From an uncultured Sulfolobales archaeon (GTDB lineage: Archaea; Thermoproteota; Thermoprotei_A; Sulfolobales; NBVN01), in the NCBI GenBank assembly GCA_937949785.1, contig CALEDH010000008.1, positions 1-64,000 on the forward strand: a stretch of DNA of 64,000 nt, read 5' to 3'. The notes under the pieces are model-generated. The model saw only the letters and a list, made by a program, of their open reading frames with translations. It made no database searches and was not told the DNA's origin. The stretch's first letter is position 1. Each line of letters opens with the position of its first letter. Positions 40,390 through 50,139 of this stretch are shown here, in pieces. Made by a program: the position numbers and the translations under genes.

Positions 40390-41595
40390 ATGGGGGATAC
40401 CATGTCCTTAGACTATGTCGAGAATAGGATCCTCGAGTATTCGCGTAGTCTAAGTAGTTACGTAATTGATTTAAGGAGGAAAACTCATATGTACCCAGAG
40501 TTAAGGTTTGAGGAGTTTAAGACCTCGCAATTAGTTCTTAATGAACTTAACTCTATGGGTATCCAAGCTTACAGAGCTGCTGGTACAGGTGTTATAGGGT
40601 TGATTAAGGGTATGGAGGGAGGCGACGTCGTTGCTCTGAGGGCTGATATGGATGCGTTACCTATTCAAGAGGAGAACGACGTTCCATATAGGTCTAGGAT
40701 TCCCGGTAAGATGCATGCTTGCGGTCACGATGCCCACGTAGCTATGTTATTAGGTGCTGCTAAGGTCTTAAGCGAGTTTAAGGACTACTTAAGAGGCTCT
40801 GTTAAGCTAATATTCCAACCTGCTGAGGAGGGCGGTGCAGGTGCTAGGAGGCTCGTTGATGAAGGAGTTCTAGATGATGTTAAGGCTATCTACGGTATTC
40901 ACGTATGGGCTGAACTACCTTCAGGTGTGATAGCAACTAGGAAAGGACCTATGAATGCTTCAGCAACCTCATTTATGATTAGGATTAAAGGTTTAGGAGG
41001 TCATGCAGCACATCCAGAATTAACTAAAGACCCGACAACACCAGCTGTAGATATCTGCAGCGCCATCCAGAAAGTAGTGTCTAGGAATGTAGATCCTTTC
41101 ACACCTATAGTTATCTCAACACCTAGATTTGAAGGCAGCAATGCAAGTAATGTGATACCGGATGAGGTTAAGATCTATGGGACATTAAGAGTTTTCGATA
41201 TGGACTTAAGAGATAAGGTGTTAAAGAGATTAGAAACTATAGTTAGGCATTATTCACTTGCTTGGGAATGTGAGGGTAGCTTAGAAGTTACTGAGATCAC
41301 ATACCCACCGGTCATAAATAGCTCAGAACACGCTGAATTCGTCATGGAAATAGCTAAGAAGTTAGGGGGGGTTAGAGAGGCATCTATGAGCATGGGTGCT
41401 GAGGACTTCTCATACTACCTCCAGAAAGTTGGGGGAGCGTTCATAGTTCTAGGAATTAAAAACGAGGGTAAGGGAATAATATACCCACATCACCATCCTA
41501 AGTTCGATGTCGATGAAGACGTGCTCTGGAAGGGGGCAGCGCTGCATGCCTTGCTAGCATATAATTACTTAAAACTAGGAGGTACCAGGCATTAA
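40390..41595 (+). CDS. M20 family amidohydrolase/carboxypeptidase
   Basis: LRRKTHMYPELRFEEFKTSQ, ALRADMDALPIQEEN, MHACGHDAHVAMLLGAAKVL, FQPAEEGGAGA. Confidence 0.93.
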   Translation: MGDTMSLDYVENRILEYSRSLSSYVIDLRRKTHMYPELRFEEFKTSQLVLNELNSMGIQAYRAAGTGVIGLIKGMEGGDVVALRADMDALPIQEENDVPYRSRIPGKMHACGHDAHVAMLLGAAKVLSEFKDYLRGSVKLIFQPAEEGGAGARRLVDEGVLDDVKAIYGIHVWAELPSGVIATRKGPMNASATSFMIRIKGLGGHAAHPELTKDPTTPAVDICSAIQKVVSRNVDPFTPIVISTPRFEGSNASNVIPDEVKIYGTLRVFDMDLRDKVLKRLETIVRHYSLAWECEGSLEVTEITYPPVINSSEHAEFVMEIAKKLGGVREASMSMGAEDFSYYLQKVGGAFIVLGIKNEGKGIIYPHHHPKFDVDEDVLWKGAALHALLAYNYLKLGGTRH

Positions 41596-41813
41596 TAACG
41601 TATCCTACCTAACAGTCAGCATCATACCCCTTATAACATCAACATTAGAATGCCGATCAGTAGAACCTCATAGACAGTCGTTTAAGCTTATATACAAACT
41701 ACCCGCTTCTTAGCGGTGAAACATACATAGAGGTCGAATACGTACTTCGTAAGGTATGAAGCACTTTAAAATCTCTAGAAAAACAGTTATATTCCTAAAT
41801 CTAAAAATCATAT

Positions 41814-42935
41814 GTGGTTGTACATATGAGTATTCAGGAAAATCATGAGTCACCTGGTTATGTAAGGATTAGTACTGCGGCTGACATCGTATTAGGCTTT
41901 ACGTCGGGGAGGTTCTATAGGAATGCCTTCCCATACTGTATAAACTTACTCCTCCACTTTAATGATGGCTGTAGAGCTAATTGCCTATACTGCGGGCAGG
42001 CAAGAGAGATCAGCACATCACCGATATGTAAGTCGTTAATAAGGGTTGAATGGCCTATAAGGAAGTTAGAAGACATCATTGAAAGGCTTAACGCGTTTGT
42101 CTACAGCGGTTGTTCTTTAAGACCTTACAGAGTCTGCGTTGCATCGATATCTAATCCTAGGGCTGTGGAGGCCGAGGTAGAAGTTATTAGGAGGATTTAC
42201 AGTGAGGTTAGGATACCGCTCTCAGCTCTAATAACCCCTACACTCTTCTTAAAGGATAGCATGAAGGAGTTGAAGGCAGCTGGTGCGGAGCGTTTAGGGA
42301 TAGCGATTGATTGTGCTAGTGAGCACTTATTCGAAATCCTTAGGGGTAGGAAGGTTAGGGGAATACATTCCTGGAAGAGACATCTTGAAGGGGTTAGAGA
42401 GGGGGTTGAGGTGATGGGTAAGGGAAGGGTTGGAATCCATCTGATCATCGGCCTAGGTGAGACTGAGGAAGAAGCAGTTAAACTCATTCAATGGGCTCAT
42501 GATGTAGGAGCTGAAACACATTTATTCTCCTTCTATCCGGAGGAGGAGTCAGTCTTAAGTAATTGGGTTAGACCGCCCATAGGGCAGTATAGAAGGGTCC
42601 AACTAGCGAGGTACTTAATAAACACTGAGATAAGTAGGTATGAATCGATGAGGTTTAACAGTTCTGGGCAAGTAGTTGATTACGGCATACCAAGAAGCGT
42701 ATTAGAAGAAGCGATTAGTACGGGCATACCATTCGTAACGTCAGGCTGTCCTGGCTGTAATAGGCCGTATGCTAATGAGAGACCTAGTGAGAGGCCTAGG
42801 AACTATCCATACGTTCCTAAGGGGAGGGAATTAGAGATTATTAGGAAGGAGTTAAATTCCTACGAACCTATAGGTAATAATTACGAGAAATTAATGGCGT
42901 ATCTAAGTAGGGTCTTAATAAGCACTCCACATTAA
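41814..42935 (+). CDS. Second LipS1-like radical SAM protein
   Basis: CRANCLYC motif; C-terminal GCPGCNRPYANERPSERPRNYP matching the 1158-2138 product (GCPNCNRPFYNE..GPHYNYP). Confidence 0.75.
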   Translation: MVVHMSIQENHESPGYVRISTAADIVLGFTSGRFYRNAFPYCINLLLHFNDGCRANCLYCGQAREISTSPICKSLIRVEWPIRKLEDIIERLNAFVYSGCSLRPYRVCVASISNPRAVEAEVEVIRRIYSEVRIPLSALITPTLFLKDSMKELKAAGAERLGIAIDCASEHLFEILRGRKVRGIHSWKRHLEGVREGVEVMGKGRVGIHLIIGLGETEEEAVKLIQWAHDVGAETHLFSFYPEEESVLSNWVRPPIGQYRRVQLARYLINTEISRYESMRFNSSGQVVDYGIPRSVLEEAISTGIPFVTSGCPGCNRPYANERPSERPRNYPYVPKGRELEIIRKELNSYEPIGNNYEKLMAYLSRVLISTPH

Positions 42936-42979
42936 ATCATAGCAAAACCTTTTTATAGTAATTAAACTCTCTAATTAAG

Positions 42980-43306
42980 TCAGCCTAACTTCAAACGACT
43001 CCTTACGTCTACGTTAAGGGAATTTAAGACATCCTTAAATTCTTCAAACACTCTCTCTCTTGCCTCAGATTCCTCAAGTCCTTCATCTACATAACTCACT
43101 ATCTGTAATTCCATAAGAGTTAGTAAGCTTTCGACGAATTCCTCCTCACTTAACTTCCCTATCACTAACCCTGCGTGAACTATGACGTAATCTCCGATAT
43201 CAACGTCATCAACGCTTAATATAGCATCTATTAACGTACCTCCCACTCTTACTTTAGCGTACATCCCATCGATCTCCACTACTTTACCAGGAACACCCCA
43301 ACACAT
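42980..43306 (-). CDS. hypC: Hydrogenase maturation factor HypC
   Basis: MCWGVPGKVVEIDGMYAKVRVGG ... DYVIVHAGLVIGKLSEEE. Confidence 0.9.
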   Translation of the reverse strand: MCWGVPGKVVEIDGMYAKVRVGGTLIDAILSVDDVDIGDYVIVHAGLVIGKLSEEEFVESLLTLMELQIVSYVDEGLEESEARERVFEEFKDVLNSLNVDVRSRLKLG

Positions 43307-43307
43307 C

Positions 43308-44489
43308 TTAATAACCTCTAAGGAGTTCTAAGCCGCCGTAGGAAGCCCAAATCCTACACGTACCCTCGGAGGAAACCATGCAGGGCCCGTACGGAGTTTC
43401 AGGTACGCATTTCTTCATGAATAATGGGCATTCGATAGGCTTAGCAATACCTAATACAACCTCACTACACCTACAGCCGGGTAGTAGCTCAGCTACATGT
43501 GTTTCTGAAGGTGCTGTAAGTCTTCTAAGACCGAACTCTTTAGCGGCATCATACATGCTGTACTCATCTTTAAGTTCTAAACCACTCATAGGTACTAAGC
43601 CTATCCCTCTCCAGGCAGCGTCGCATACCTCGAATACATCCGTAATTGCTTTCTTAGCTACCATGTTCCCATCCCATTTAACCAACCTCCTATACTCAAT
43701 TACTACTGATGGTTCGTTGCTTAATAACATTTTAAGGATCTCAGCTACTGCTACTAAAACATCTATAGGTTCAAAACCTGTTACGACGGTAGGTATTCCA
43801 AATTCCTTGGGGAGGAAGTCCCAAGCAATACCCCCAACAATTGATGATACGTGGCCGGGTGCGATAACACCTCTAATTGGGAGTAAGCCTCTCCTCCTAT
43901 ATAGTTCGACAGTATACCTCATCACAGGAGGTGTTAGCCGTAGGGCACTTAACAATTTAAGGTTTTCCGGAATATCACCGTTCCGTATGGGTAGGGCGTA
44001 TGAGGGGGCTGTAGTCTCAAAACCTATGCCGAAGAAGACAGAGTCCTTACCAACCGCCTTAGCATCTCTAACAGCGTCTAAGAAGCTATAAACAACCTTA
44101 ACATCCCCGCCTAATGCCTGAGCCTGCGAGAGGTTATTAGGCTCTTTAACTGAAGTAGTAGGAAGTTTGAAAGCATCACCAAATGTATACACTCTAATAC
44201 CCTCTAATGATAGCTTAATTAGTTCCTCAACATATGTTGCCGGCGTTATACATACTGGGCATCCAGGACCTGCAACTAGCTCTAATGCCCCCGGCATTAA
44301 AGACCTTAAGCCATAATACGTAGTTGTCCATTCATGAGTACCGCAGAAGTTCATTATCTTAGTACTACCCCCCACCTCCTTAGCTAGGGAGTCACAGCTC
44401 GAGGTAATACTCCTTATTAAAGTCTTAGCGATACCTGTATTCACTCTAAATACTTTCTGTACAGCTTCTTCTAACCCCATCCATAACAC
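43308..44489 (-). CDS. hypD: Hydrogenase maturation factor HypD
   Basis: MNFCGTHEWTTTYYGLRSLMP, VAGPGCPVCITPATYV, FGIGFETTAPS, PGCRCSEVVLG. Confidence 0.95.
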   Translation of the reverse strand: MLWMGLEEAVQKVFRVNTGIAKTLIRSITSSCDSLAKEVGGSTKIMNFCGTHEWTTTYYGLRSLMPGALELVAGPGCPVCITPATYVEELIKLSLEGIRVYTFGDAFKLPTTSVKEPNNLSQAQALGGDVKVVYSFLDAVRDAKAVGKDSVFFGIGFETTAPSYALPIRNGDIPENLKLLSALRLTPPVMRYTVELYRRRGLLPIRGVIAPGHVSSIVGGIAWDFLPKEFGIPTVVTGFEPIDVLVAVAEILKMLLSNEPSVVIEYRRLVKWDGNMVAKKAITDVFEVCDAAWRGIGLVPMSGLELKDEYSMYDAAKEFGLRRLTAPSETHVAELLPGCRCSEVVLGIAKPIECPLFMKKCVPETPYGPCMVSSEGTCRIWASYGGLELLRGY

Positions 44490-44822
44490 CTAAATAACAA
44501 ATTACTATTAAGTGACATTTCACAGGTTCCTCCACCACTATACCTAGATATTACTTATTACTTTTACTTAATAAGTTAAGTTACTAGCAAATACGGTTTA
44601 CGATTAACGAATATGACTACTTAGCACTCTCCATAACCCCACAGTTATTATAGTTAACGATGCAGCTCTATGGTTGCAGTTAACTTATCGTTGTCGGATA
44701 GTTATATTAAGCACTAACTCCGACCGCACATCAAGCACATACGAATTATATAAGCAATCCATAAAGCTCTTAACTTCAAAACGTTATGAAGAGCTAACCA
44801 TTCAGAAGTTGCTGACGAACCT

Positions 44823-45809
44823 TTAAGATCTTACGTGTTTGTAGATGGAGGCACAGCATTCGTGGACTACTTTAAATTTAATGTTATTATCTATTAGGTA
44901 GTTTAACGTAGTTGTTGATGGAAACGCCATACCGTTAAACCCTAATCTTACTGCAGCTATCTCGACATCAATAAATTCCTCACTCCTAGGCCTCATACAT
45001 CCAAGACTTAGAGGTGTTTCGCTTAACTTCCTCCTAGCATACTCAAGTAGCTTTAAGGTGTAATGTGGTGATGGAGGGTTTGAAGGCTCTAGTGGGGTGC
45101 CTGGATACGGTGTGAATATAACGAAAACCACTGCTTTAGGCATTAAATCGTAAAGAATGTTTACTGAGTCGAACTCCTTGCTAGGCAACCCCCTATACAA
45201 CCCCACGATTACATGGGGAATTACCGGTAGGTCAAATTTATTAAGTATTTTAAACGTCTCCACATAGGCTTTAGCATTATCTAAGCCTATGACTTCCTTA
45301 ATAGCTCCTTCATGAACTACGAAGTCTATTAATACTGCATCGATTTCCAACTCCTTAATTAAGTTAGCTCTAAATTCATCAACAAGACCTACATGCATAA
45401 AGACCTTCAAACCCGATCTTTTCAAATACTTAATCGCGTTGAAGTATTCTTCAAAGGGTACTCTTCCAAACCTATCACACCCCCCACTCAGTAAAATACC
45501 GGAGACTCCCTCACCCATTAACTTAGTGCCTAGGCTCACTAACTCATTAGGTGAGAGCACACCTATCATATTACTTAGTAGTGTGCCGTAGCAGTGTTTA
45601 CACATTAACTCACATTTCCTACCGGTTAAGCTTATTGATGGGAAGTCCCTACCATATATCCCTAATTCAGGGACTTCATAATGGATGTTCGATGTTGCAA
45701 ATATGATTAACATCACTACAACCATAACTATAGCATAACATATCCTTATAAAGGAATTGTTACTAATATATAGGGATATATCATGCGTAGTTGGAGATTT
45801 ATCTTTCAT
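44823..45809 (-). CDS. Second LipS2-like radical SAM protein (N-terminus over-extended)
   Basis: GRKCELMCKHCYG motif, SLGCMRPRSEEF, C-terminal HECCAS, as in the 293-1165 product. Start probably internal because the ORF overlaps the divergent gene. Confidence 0.72.
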   Translation of the reverse strand: MKDKSPTTHDISLYISNNSFIRICYAIVMVVVMLIIFATSNIHYEVPELGIYGRDFPSISLTGRKCELMCKHCYGTLLSNMIGVLSPNELVSLGTKLMGEGVSGILLSGGCDRFGRVPFEEYFNAIKYLKRSGLKVFMHVGLVDEFRANLIKELEIDAVLIDFVVHEGAIKEVIGLDNAKAYVETFKILNKFDLPVIPHVIVGLYRGLPSKEFDSVNILYDLMPKAVVFVIFTPYPGTPLEPSNPPSPHYTLKLLEYARRKLSETPLSLGCMRPRSEEFIDVEIAAVRLGFNGMAFPSTTTLNYLIDNNIKFKVVHECCASIYKHVRS

Positions 45810-46829
45810 AGAGCGTCAGATGACTTCCTACTAGCTACTGAGGAAGTCATAACTAAGGGTGTTGGGATTGGGAAGTCCCCCCCTACGGTACGTGTAAATA
45901 TCTTCGACCCTCCATCCGTACTAGTAGGCTTCAATCAAGACGTATATGAGGAGGTAAGAGTAGATATTGCGAAAGAACTTGGATTTAGGATTAATAGGAG
46001 GCCGAGTGGTGGTGGGGCAATAATAATGTACGAGGACACCCCTGGTTGGGAGATATGGGTTCCGAGGAGTTTTCTAGGTGATCTAGATATAAGTTCTATG
46101 TACGGGGAATTAATTCGTATCCCTATTAAAGCTTTCCACTACTTAGGAGTTACTAAGGCGAGTTTCAGACCTAAGAACGATATTGAAGTTAGCGGCCGTA
46201 AAATATCGGGTACCGGAATATACGTAGACTATGATGGAGTCTTATTCTGCGGTACGGTATTGGTAGACCTCGATGTGGAGTTAATGCTTAAAACACTAAA
46301 ATTACCTATTGAGAAGATTAGTGATAAAGCTATTAAGAGTTTTGAGGAGAGGATAACCACGATTAAACGTGAGTTAGGATATAAGCCGCATATCGATGAG
46401 GTAGTAAACGCTTTTAAGAAGGCTGTTACCGATGTTTTAAACGTTGATTTAGTTGATGGCGATTTAAATAAGTGGGAGTTAGAGGAGTTAGAGGAAGTTA
46501 TTAAGAAGTATAGGAGTGATGAGTGGGTATACGAATTTAGGAGGGGTAGTGGGTACACTAAGGTTTGTACGTATAAAACGCCTGCTGGGTTAATGAGAAT
46601 CCATGTTAAGGTCTTTGAGGGAGTTATAGAGGGTATTGTGATTACAGGTGACTTCTTCACATATCCTAATTCACTAATTAGTGATGTTGAAGCCAGACTT
46701 AAGTGGGTGCCGGTACATAACGTTACAGATGTGTTGAGGGAAATTGCTGATAAGAATGTTGACTATATGATACATGGTTTATCACTTAATGAATTAGCTG
46801 AACATATAACTAGCTGCTGTAGGGGTTAG
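45783..46829 (+). CDS. Fused LplA-LplB lipoate-protein ligase homologue
   Basis: RRPSGGGAIIMYEDTPGWEIWV, NDIEVSGRKISGTGIYVD, then C-terminal MRIHVKVFEGVIEGIVITGDFFTYPNS (LplB-like). Confidence 0.85.
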   Translation: MRSWRFIFHRASDDFLLATEEVITKGVGIGKSPPTVRVNIFDPPSVLVGFNQDVYEEVRVDIAKELGFRINRRPSGGGAIIMYEDTPGWEIWVPRSFLGDLDISSMYGELIRIPIKAFHYLGVTKASFRPKNDIEVSGRKISGTGIYVDYDGVLFCGTVLVDLDVELMLKTLKLPIEKISDKAIKSFEERITTIKRELGYKPHIDEVVNAFKKAVTDVLNVDLVDGDLNKWELEELEEVIKKYRSDEWVYEFRRGSGYTKVCTYKTPAGLMRIHVKVFEGVIEGIVITGDFFTYPNSLISDVEARLKWVPVHNVTDVLREIADKNVDYMIHGLSLNELAEHITSCCRG

Positions 46830-46841
46830 TGGTAACGGTAT

Positions 46842-47342
46842 ATGGATGAATTAATGAGGTATTCTACTATAGTGATAACGTCTTTAGCTCCCGGTGTTGA
46901 GGTTAGGGGGTCAATACCTCTTACTTTCATACTCTTTAATGACAGCTTTGGGAGGTTCTACGGGATCTCCATAGCTATTGCTACGAACTTATTGATAGCA
47001 CCGCTCATAATGATGTTGTTAGGTAGGGTAGATATGATGGTTAGGAGTTCACGTTATGTTCCCCAAACACTGCGTAACACGTACGTTAAGATATTAGACT
47101 ACGTAGGCATTAAAAGTGTTAAGATTAGGAGGTACAGCTTCACCGGGTTATTACTATTTACTGCGGTACCTCTCCCTGGAACTGGTGCGTGGACTGCATC
47201 ATTAATAGCTTTCCTCGTAGGTATGGGTAGGGTTAGAGCTATTGTAGCTATAGAGATAGGTGTCTTAATAGCCTCCTTAATAGTTCTAACTACAACGTAT
47301 TTAGGTTTAGAAATAGTTAAGGCGGTATTCCTCCTCCCATAA
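46842..47342 (+). CDS. Small multidrug export protein family membrane protein (COG2426-like)
   Basis: LAPGVEVRGSIPL and LLFTAVPLPGTGAWTASLIAFLVGM. Confidence 0.82.
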   Translation: MDELMRYSTIVITSLAPGVEVRGSIPLTFILFNDSFGRFYGISIAIATNLLIAPLIMMLLGRVDMMVRSSRYVPQTLRNTYVKILDYVGIKSVKIRRYSFTGLLLFTAVPLPGTGAWTASLIAFLVGMGRVRAIVAIEIGVLIASLIVLTTTYLGLEIVKAVFLLP

Positions 47343-47344
47343 AC

Positions 47345-48568
47345 CTATAACTCCTTAAGTAGTCTCTCTAAGAGCTCACGGATAGGTATGTTTAACTCAT
47401 CGGCTATTAACTTTAAATCGTCAAATTCAGGCTTAACTCTAATTACGTTGCCCTCCACATCCCTGCAGACCTTAACCCTCACATTAAACTCCTTACCCAT
47501 ACCTACTTTCAACTCCTTAAACTCCCTAACCGGTACTACGTACCTACCAGTCTTAGAAATTCTTATGCCTAACGTCCCTAACTCCTTAAACATAGATGTT
47601 AAGATGTCTTGAACATGTGTTTCATCGCTTATAATCCTAACTATGTAGCCCGGCCTACACTTCTTAGTTGTTACCGGTATTACAGATACGTCTAAAGCCC
47701 CTAATGACATGAACTTCTCTATCGAATATCCTAACACCTCACCTGTGACGTCATCGACATTGCTTTCAAGCACGTATACTTCCTCATATCTAAAACTGCT
47801 CAGCGCTATGTCTGAACTACCTAGGACAGCCCTAACAACGTTCGGTACTTCCCTAAATTCCTTGGCGCCAGAACCGTATCCTACGCTAATAACCTTCATC
47901 AACGGCATGTACTTAATAGGTTTGAAGAATGTAGTAAGTAATGCAGCGCCGGTAGGAGTTGTTAGCTCGTCATCAATAGGGCCTCCGACAACGTAGTACT
48001 CTTTAGCCCTCAACAACTCTAATGTTATATATGCTGGGCTCGGGATTACACCATGCGCTGATTTAATTAAACCTCCACCCACAGCTACTGGGAGTGAGTA
48101 CCTCATAGCTTCTATCAACTTTAACTCGTCGAGTAGTATGGTAGTAGTTAAGATATCGAAAAGAGTGTCAACAGAACCTACTTCATGAAGGTGTACATCG
48201 TAAGGTGTTGAGTTATGGATTAATGCCTCAAAGCTTAATATACTCATTAATGCGTCTCTAGCTTTATCCATTAGCATCTGCTCTAAACCTAAGTTATTGG
48301 CTGAGGTCTCAAACCACTTAAGTAATTCACTACCAGTGACGTAGCTTCTAACCTCATCTAAGTATATCTTTAACCTCTTAGCTCTAATACTACCCGTAAG
48401 GTAATCCTCAACAACTACATCAAATCTCCTAACATGCGGTAATTTACGGATAACATCTACAACGTTATCCAATATTTTAACACTTCCGCCTAAGTCAATT
48501 AACGAAGCTACTAACATGTCACCAGAGACTCCTGCTAGGGTAGGGTCTAAGACAAGTACCTTACCCAC
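47345..48568 (-). CDS. larC: Nickel-pincer cofactor biosynthesis protein LarC
   Basis: LDPTLAGVSGDMLVASLIDLGG, HLHEVGSVDTLFDI, LESNVDDVTGEVLGYSIE. Confidence 0.92.
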   Translation of the reverse strand: MGKVLVLDPTLAGVSGDMLVASLIDLGGSVKILDNVVDVIRKLPHVRRFDVVVEDYLTGSIRAKRLKIYLDEVRSYVTGSELLKWFETSANNLGLEQMLMDKARDALMSILSFEALIHNSTPYDVHLHEVGSVDTLFDILTTTILLDELKLIEAMRYSLPVAVGGGLIKSAHGVIPSPAYITLELLRAKEYYVVGGPIDDELTTPTGAALLTTFFKPIKYMPLMKVISVGYGSGAKEFREVPNVVRAVLGSSDIALSSFRYEEVYVLESNVDDVTGEVLGYSIEKFMSLGALDVSVIPVTTKKCRPGYIVRIISDETHVQDILTSMFKELGTLGIRISKTGRYVVPVREFKELKVGMGKEFNVRVKVCRDVEGNVIRVKPEFDDLKLIADELNIPIRELLERLLKEL

Positions 48569-49382
48569 ACCTATCCCTCAAAGCACTGATACGCCTACAT
48601 ATAAGCGTTGCGAGGAGTGCTGCACCAATACCGTTATCAATGTTCGTTACAGCAATACCTAAGGAACATGATTGAAGCATTGACATAAGTGCTGAAATAC
48701 CTGACCCGCCGAAGCCGTATGAATGTGATGTTGGGACAGCAATTACCGGTACGTCTAACATAGATGAGATTACTGATGGTAATGCCCCCTCCCTACCAGC
48801 TATCACTACAGCGATATCAGCATCGAATTCCTTAATATCTTTAACAGCTCTAACAACTCTTTGAAGTCCTGCGACACCGACATCGTATAAGGTCTTAACA
48901 TCACAACCTAATTCCTCAAGAACGGCTATGACTTCCTCAGCTACTGGTATGTCAGCAGTTCCTGCAGTAACTACTGAAACCCTACATCTCACCCTCTCCT
49001 CACCGAGGTTCTTAACCCTTACTATTAATAACCTACCGCTTCTGTAGGTCTTAACCATAAAATCATGGCTTAACTCGCTAACTAAGGGATCTAAGTACTC
49101 ATGTGGTACCCTAGAAATTAAAACCCTTCCAAGCCTAGGCGTTAATGTTCTAGCTATTTGCAGTAGGGTTTTTAAGTCCTTACCTTCACCGTAAACAACC
49201 TCCGGAATACCCCTACGTAACTCTCTCCCACTATTGAAAACTACCTCACCGCCTAACTCATCAATAGCTAATAACCTTATCATGTTTTCAGCTTCATCTA
49301 AGCCTAACTCACCGCTTAGTAAACGCTTAAGAATAGACCTTATATCAACCATTACTACCCTCCAACCACATTCTATTTCCAA
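48561..49382 (-). CDS. larB: Pyridinium-3,5-biscarboxylic acid mononucleotide synthase LarB
   Basis: AIR-carboxylase-like: VVTAGTADIPVAEEVIAVLEELG, DVGVAGLQR, VIAGREGALPSVISSMLDVPVIAVPTSHSYGFG. Confidence 0.92.
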   Translation of the reverse strand: MEIECGWRVVMVDIRSILKRLLSGELGLDEAENMIRLLAIDELGGEVVFNSGRELRRGIPEVVYGEGKDLKTLLQIARTLTPRLGRVLISRVPHEYLDPLVSELSHDFMVKTYRSGRLLIVRVKNLGEERVRCRVSVVTAGTADIPVAEEVIAVLEELGCDVKTLYDVGVAGLQRVVRAVKDIKEFDADIAVVIAGREGALPSVISSMLDVPVIAVPTSHSYGFGGSGISALMSMLQSCSLGIAVTNIDNGIGAALLATLICRRISALRDRCG

Positions 49383-49628
49383 CTTAAAACTGTTTGTAGA
49401 AGTATTTCAGCATGTGTATACATGTTTAAGACCGTGTGGATCTTATATGTCTGCCTACCTAAACTTTAAGACCTCATAGATAACTTTCTGGTTAGTCAGT
49501 AGTAATAAAGGATTTTCTAGAGCTTTTAGGAAGGTAGGAGTACTTTTGCGGAGTACTAATTAAACCTCACATACGTCTTAACATCGTTTAATAATTGCGG
49601 TTAGATTATCTGTATCGGTGTTTACTTA

Positions 49629-50117
49629 GTGGTATTTAACTTAATACCTATAGGTGTTGTCCACGTACCGTTTGACGATGAAGTTGTTAGAAATTCGTTT
49701 GACGGTGTGAGTGGGAGTATAGAGGTTTTTCAAGAATTTGCAGACGGCCTCGTAGGGATTGACGGTTTTTCCCATATCATCGTAGTTGCTTACCTCCATA
49801 AGACGTTGGAAGATCATAGGAAGACGCTTATAGTAAGGCCTAGGAGGTTAGTTAAATTTGGTTTAAGACTTGAGGACATCCCTGAAGTAGGTGTTTTCTG
49901 TACGGACTCACCGCACAGACCTAACCCAATAGGTATAACTATAGTGAGACTCCTTAAACGTGAGGGTAGGTTCCTACATGTTAATGGTTTAGACCTCTTC
50001 AATAAAACACCGGTTATAGATTTAAGGCCGTACACGCCTGATAGAGTTGTAAGCGAACTTAAACTACCTACGTGGTATTTAAGACTCGTTGAAATGGTGG
50101 GGGTAAGAGGTGTTTAG
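49629..50117 (+). CDS. TsaA-like/TrmO family tRNA methyltransferase
   Basis: IPIGVVHVPFDD and FCTDSPHRPNPIGITIVRLL; DLRPYTP. Confidence 0.9.
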   Translation: MVFNLIPIGVVHVPFDDEVVRNSFDGVSGSIEVFQEFADGLVGIDGFSHIIVVAYLHKTLEDHRKTLIVRPRRLVKFGLRLEDIPEVGVFCTDSPHRPNPIGITIVRLLKREGRFLHVNGLDLFNKTPVIDLRPYTPDRVVSELKLPTWYLRLVEMVGVRGV

Positions 50118-50139
50118 AGTTATCTAAAAAGGATTTCCT

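Noticed and set aside
43378-44091. 237-aa plus-strand ORF
   Set aside because: Antisense to hypD, which has clear family motifs; no recognisable domain in the antisense product.
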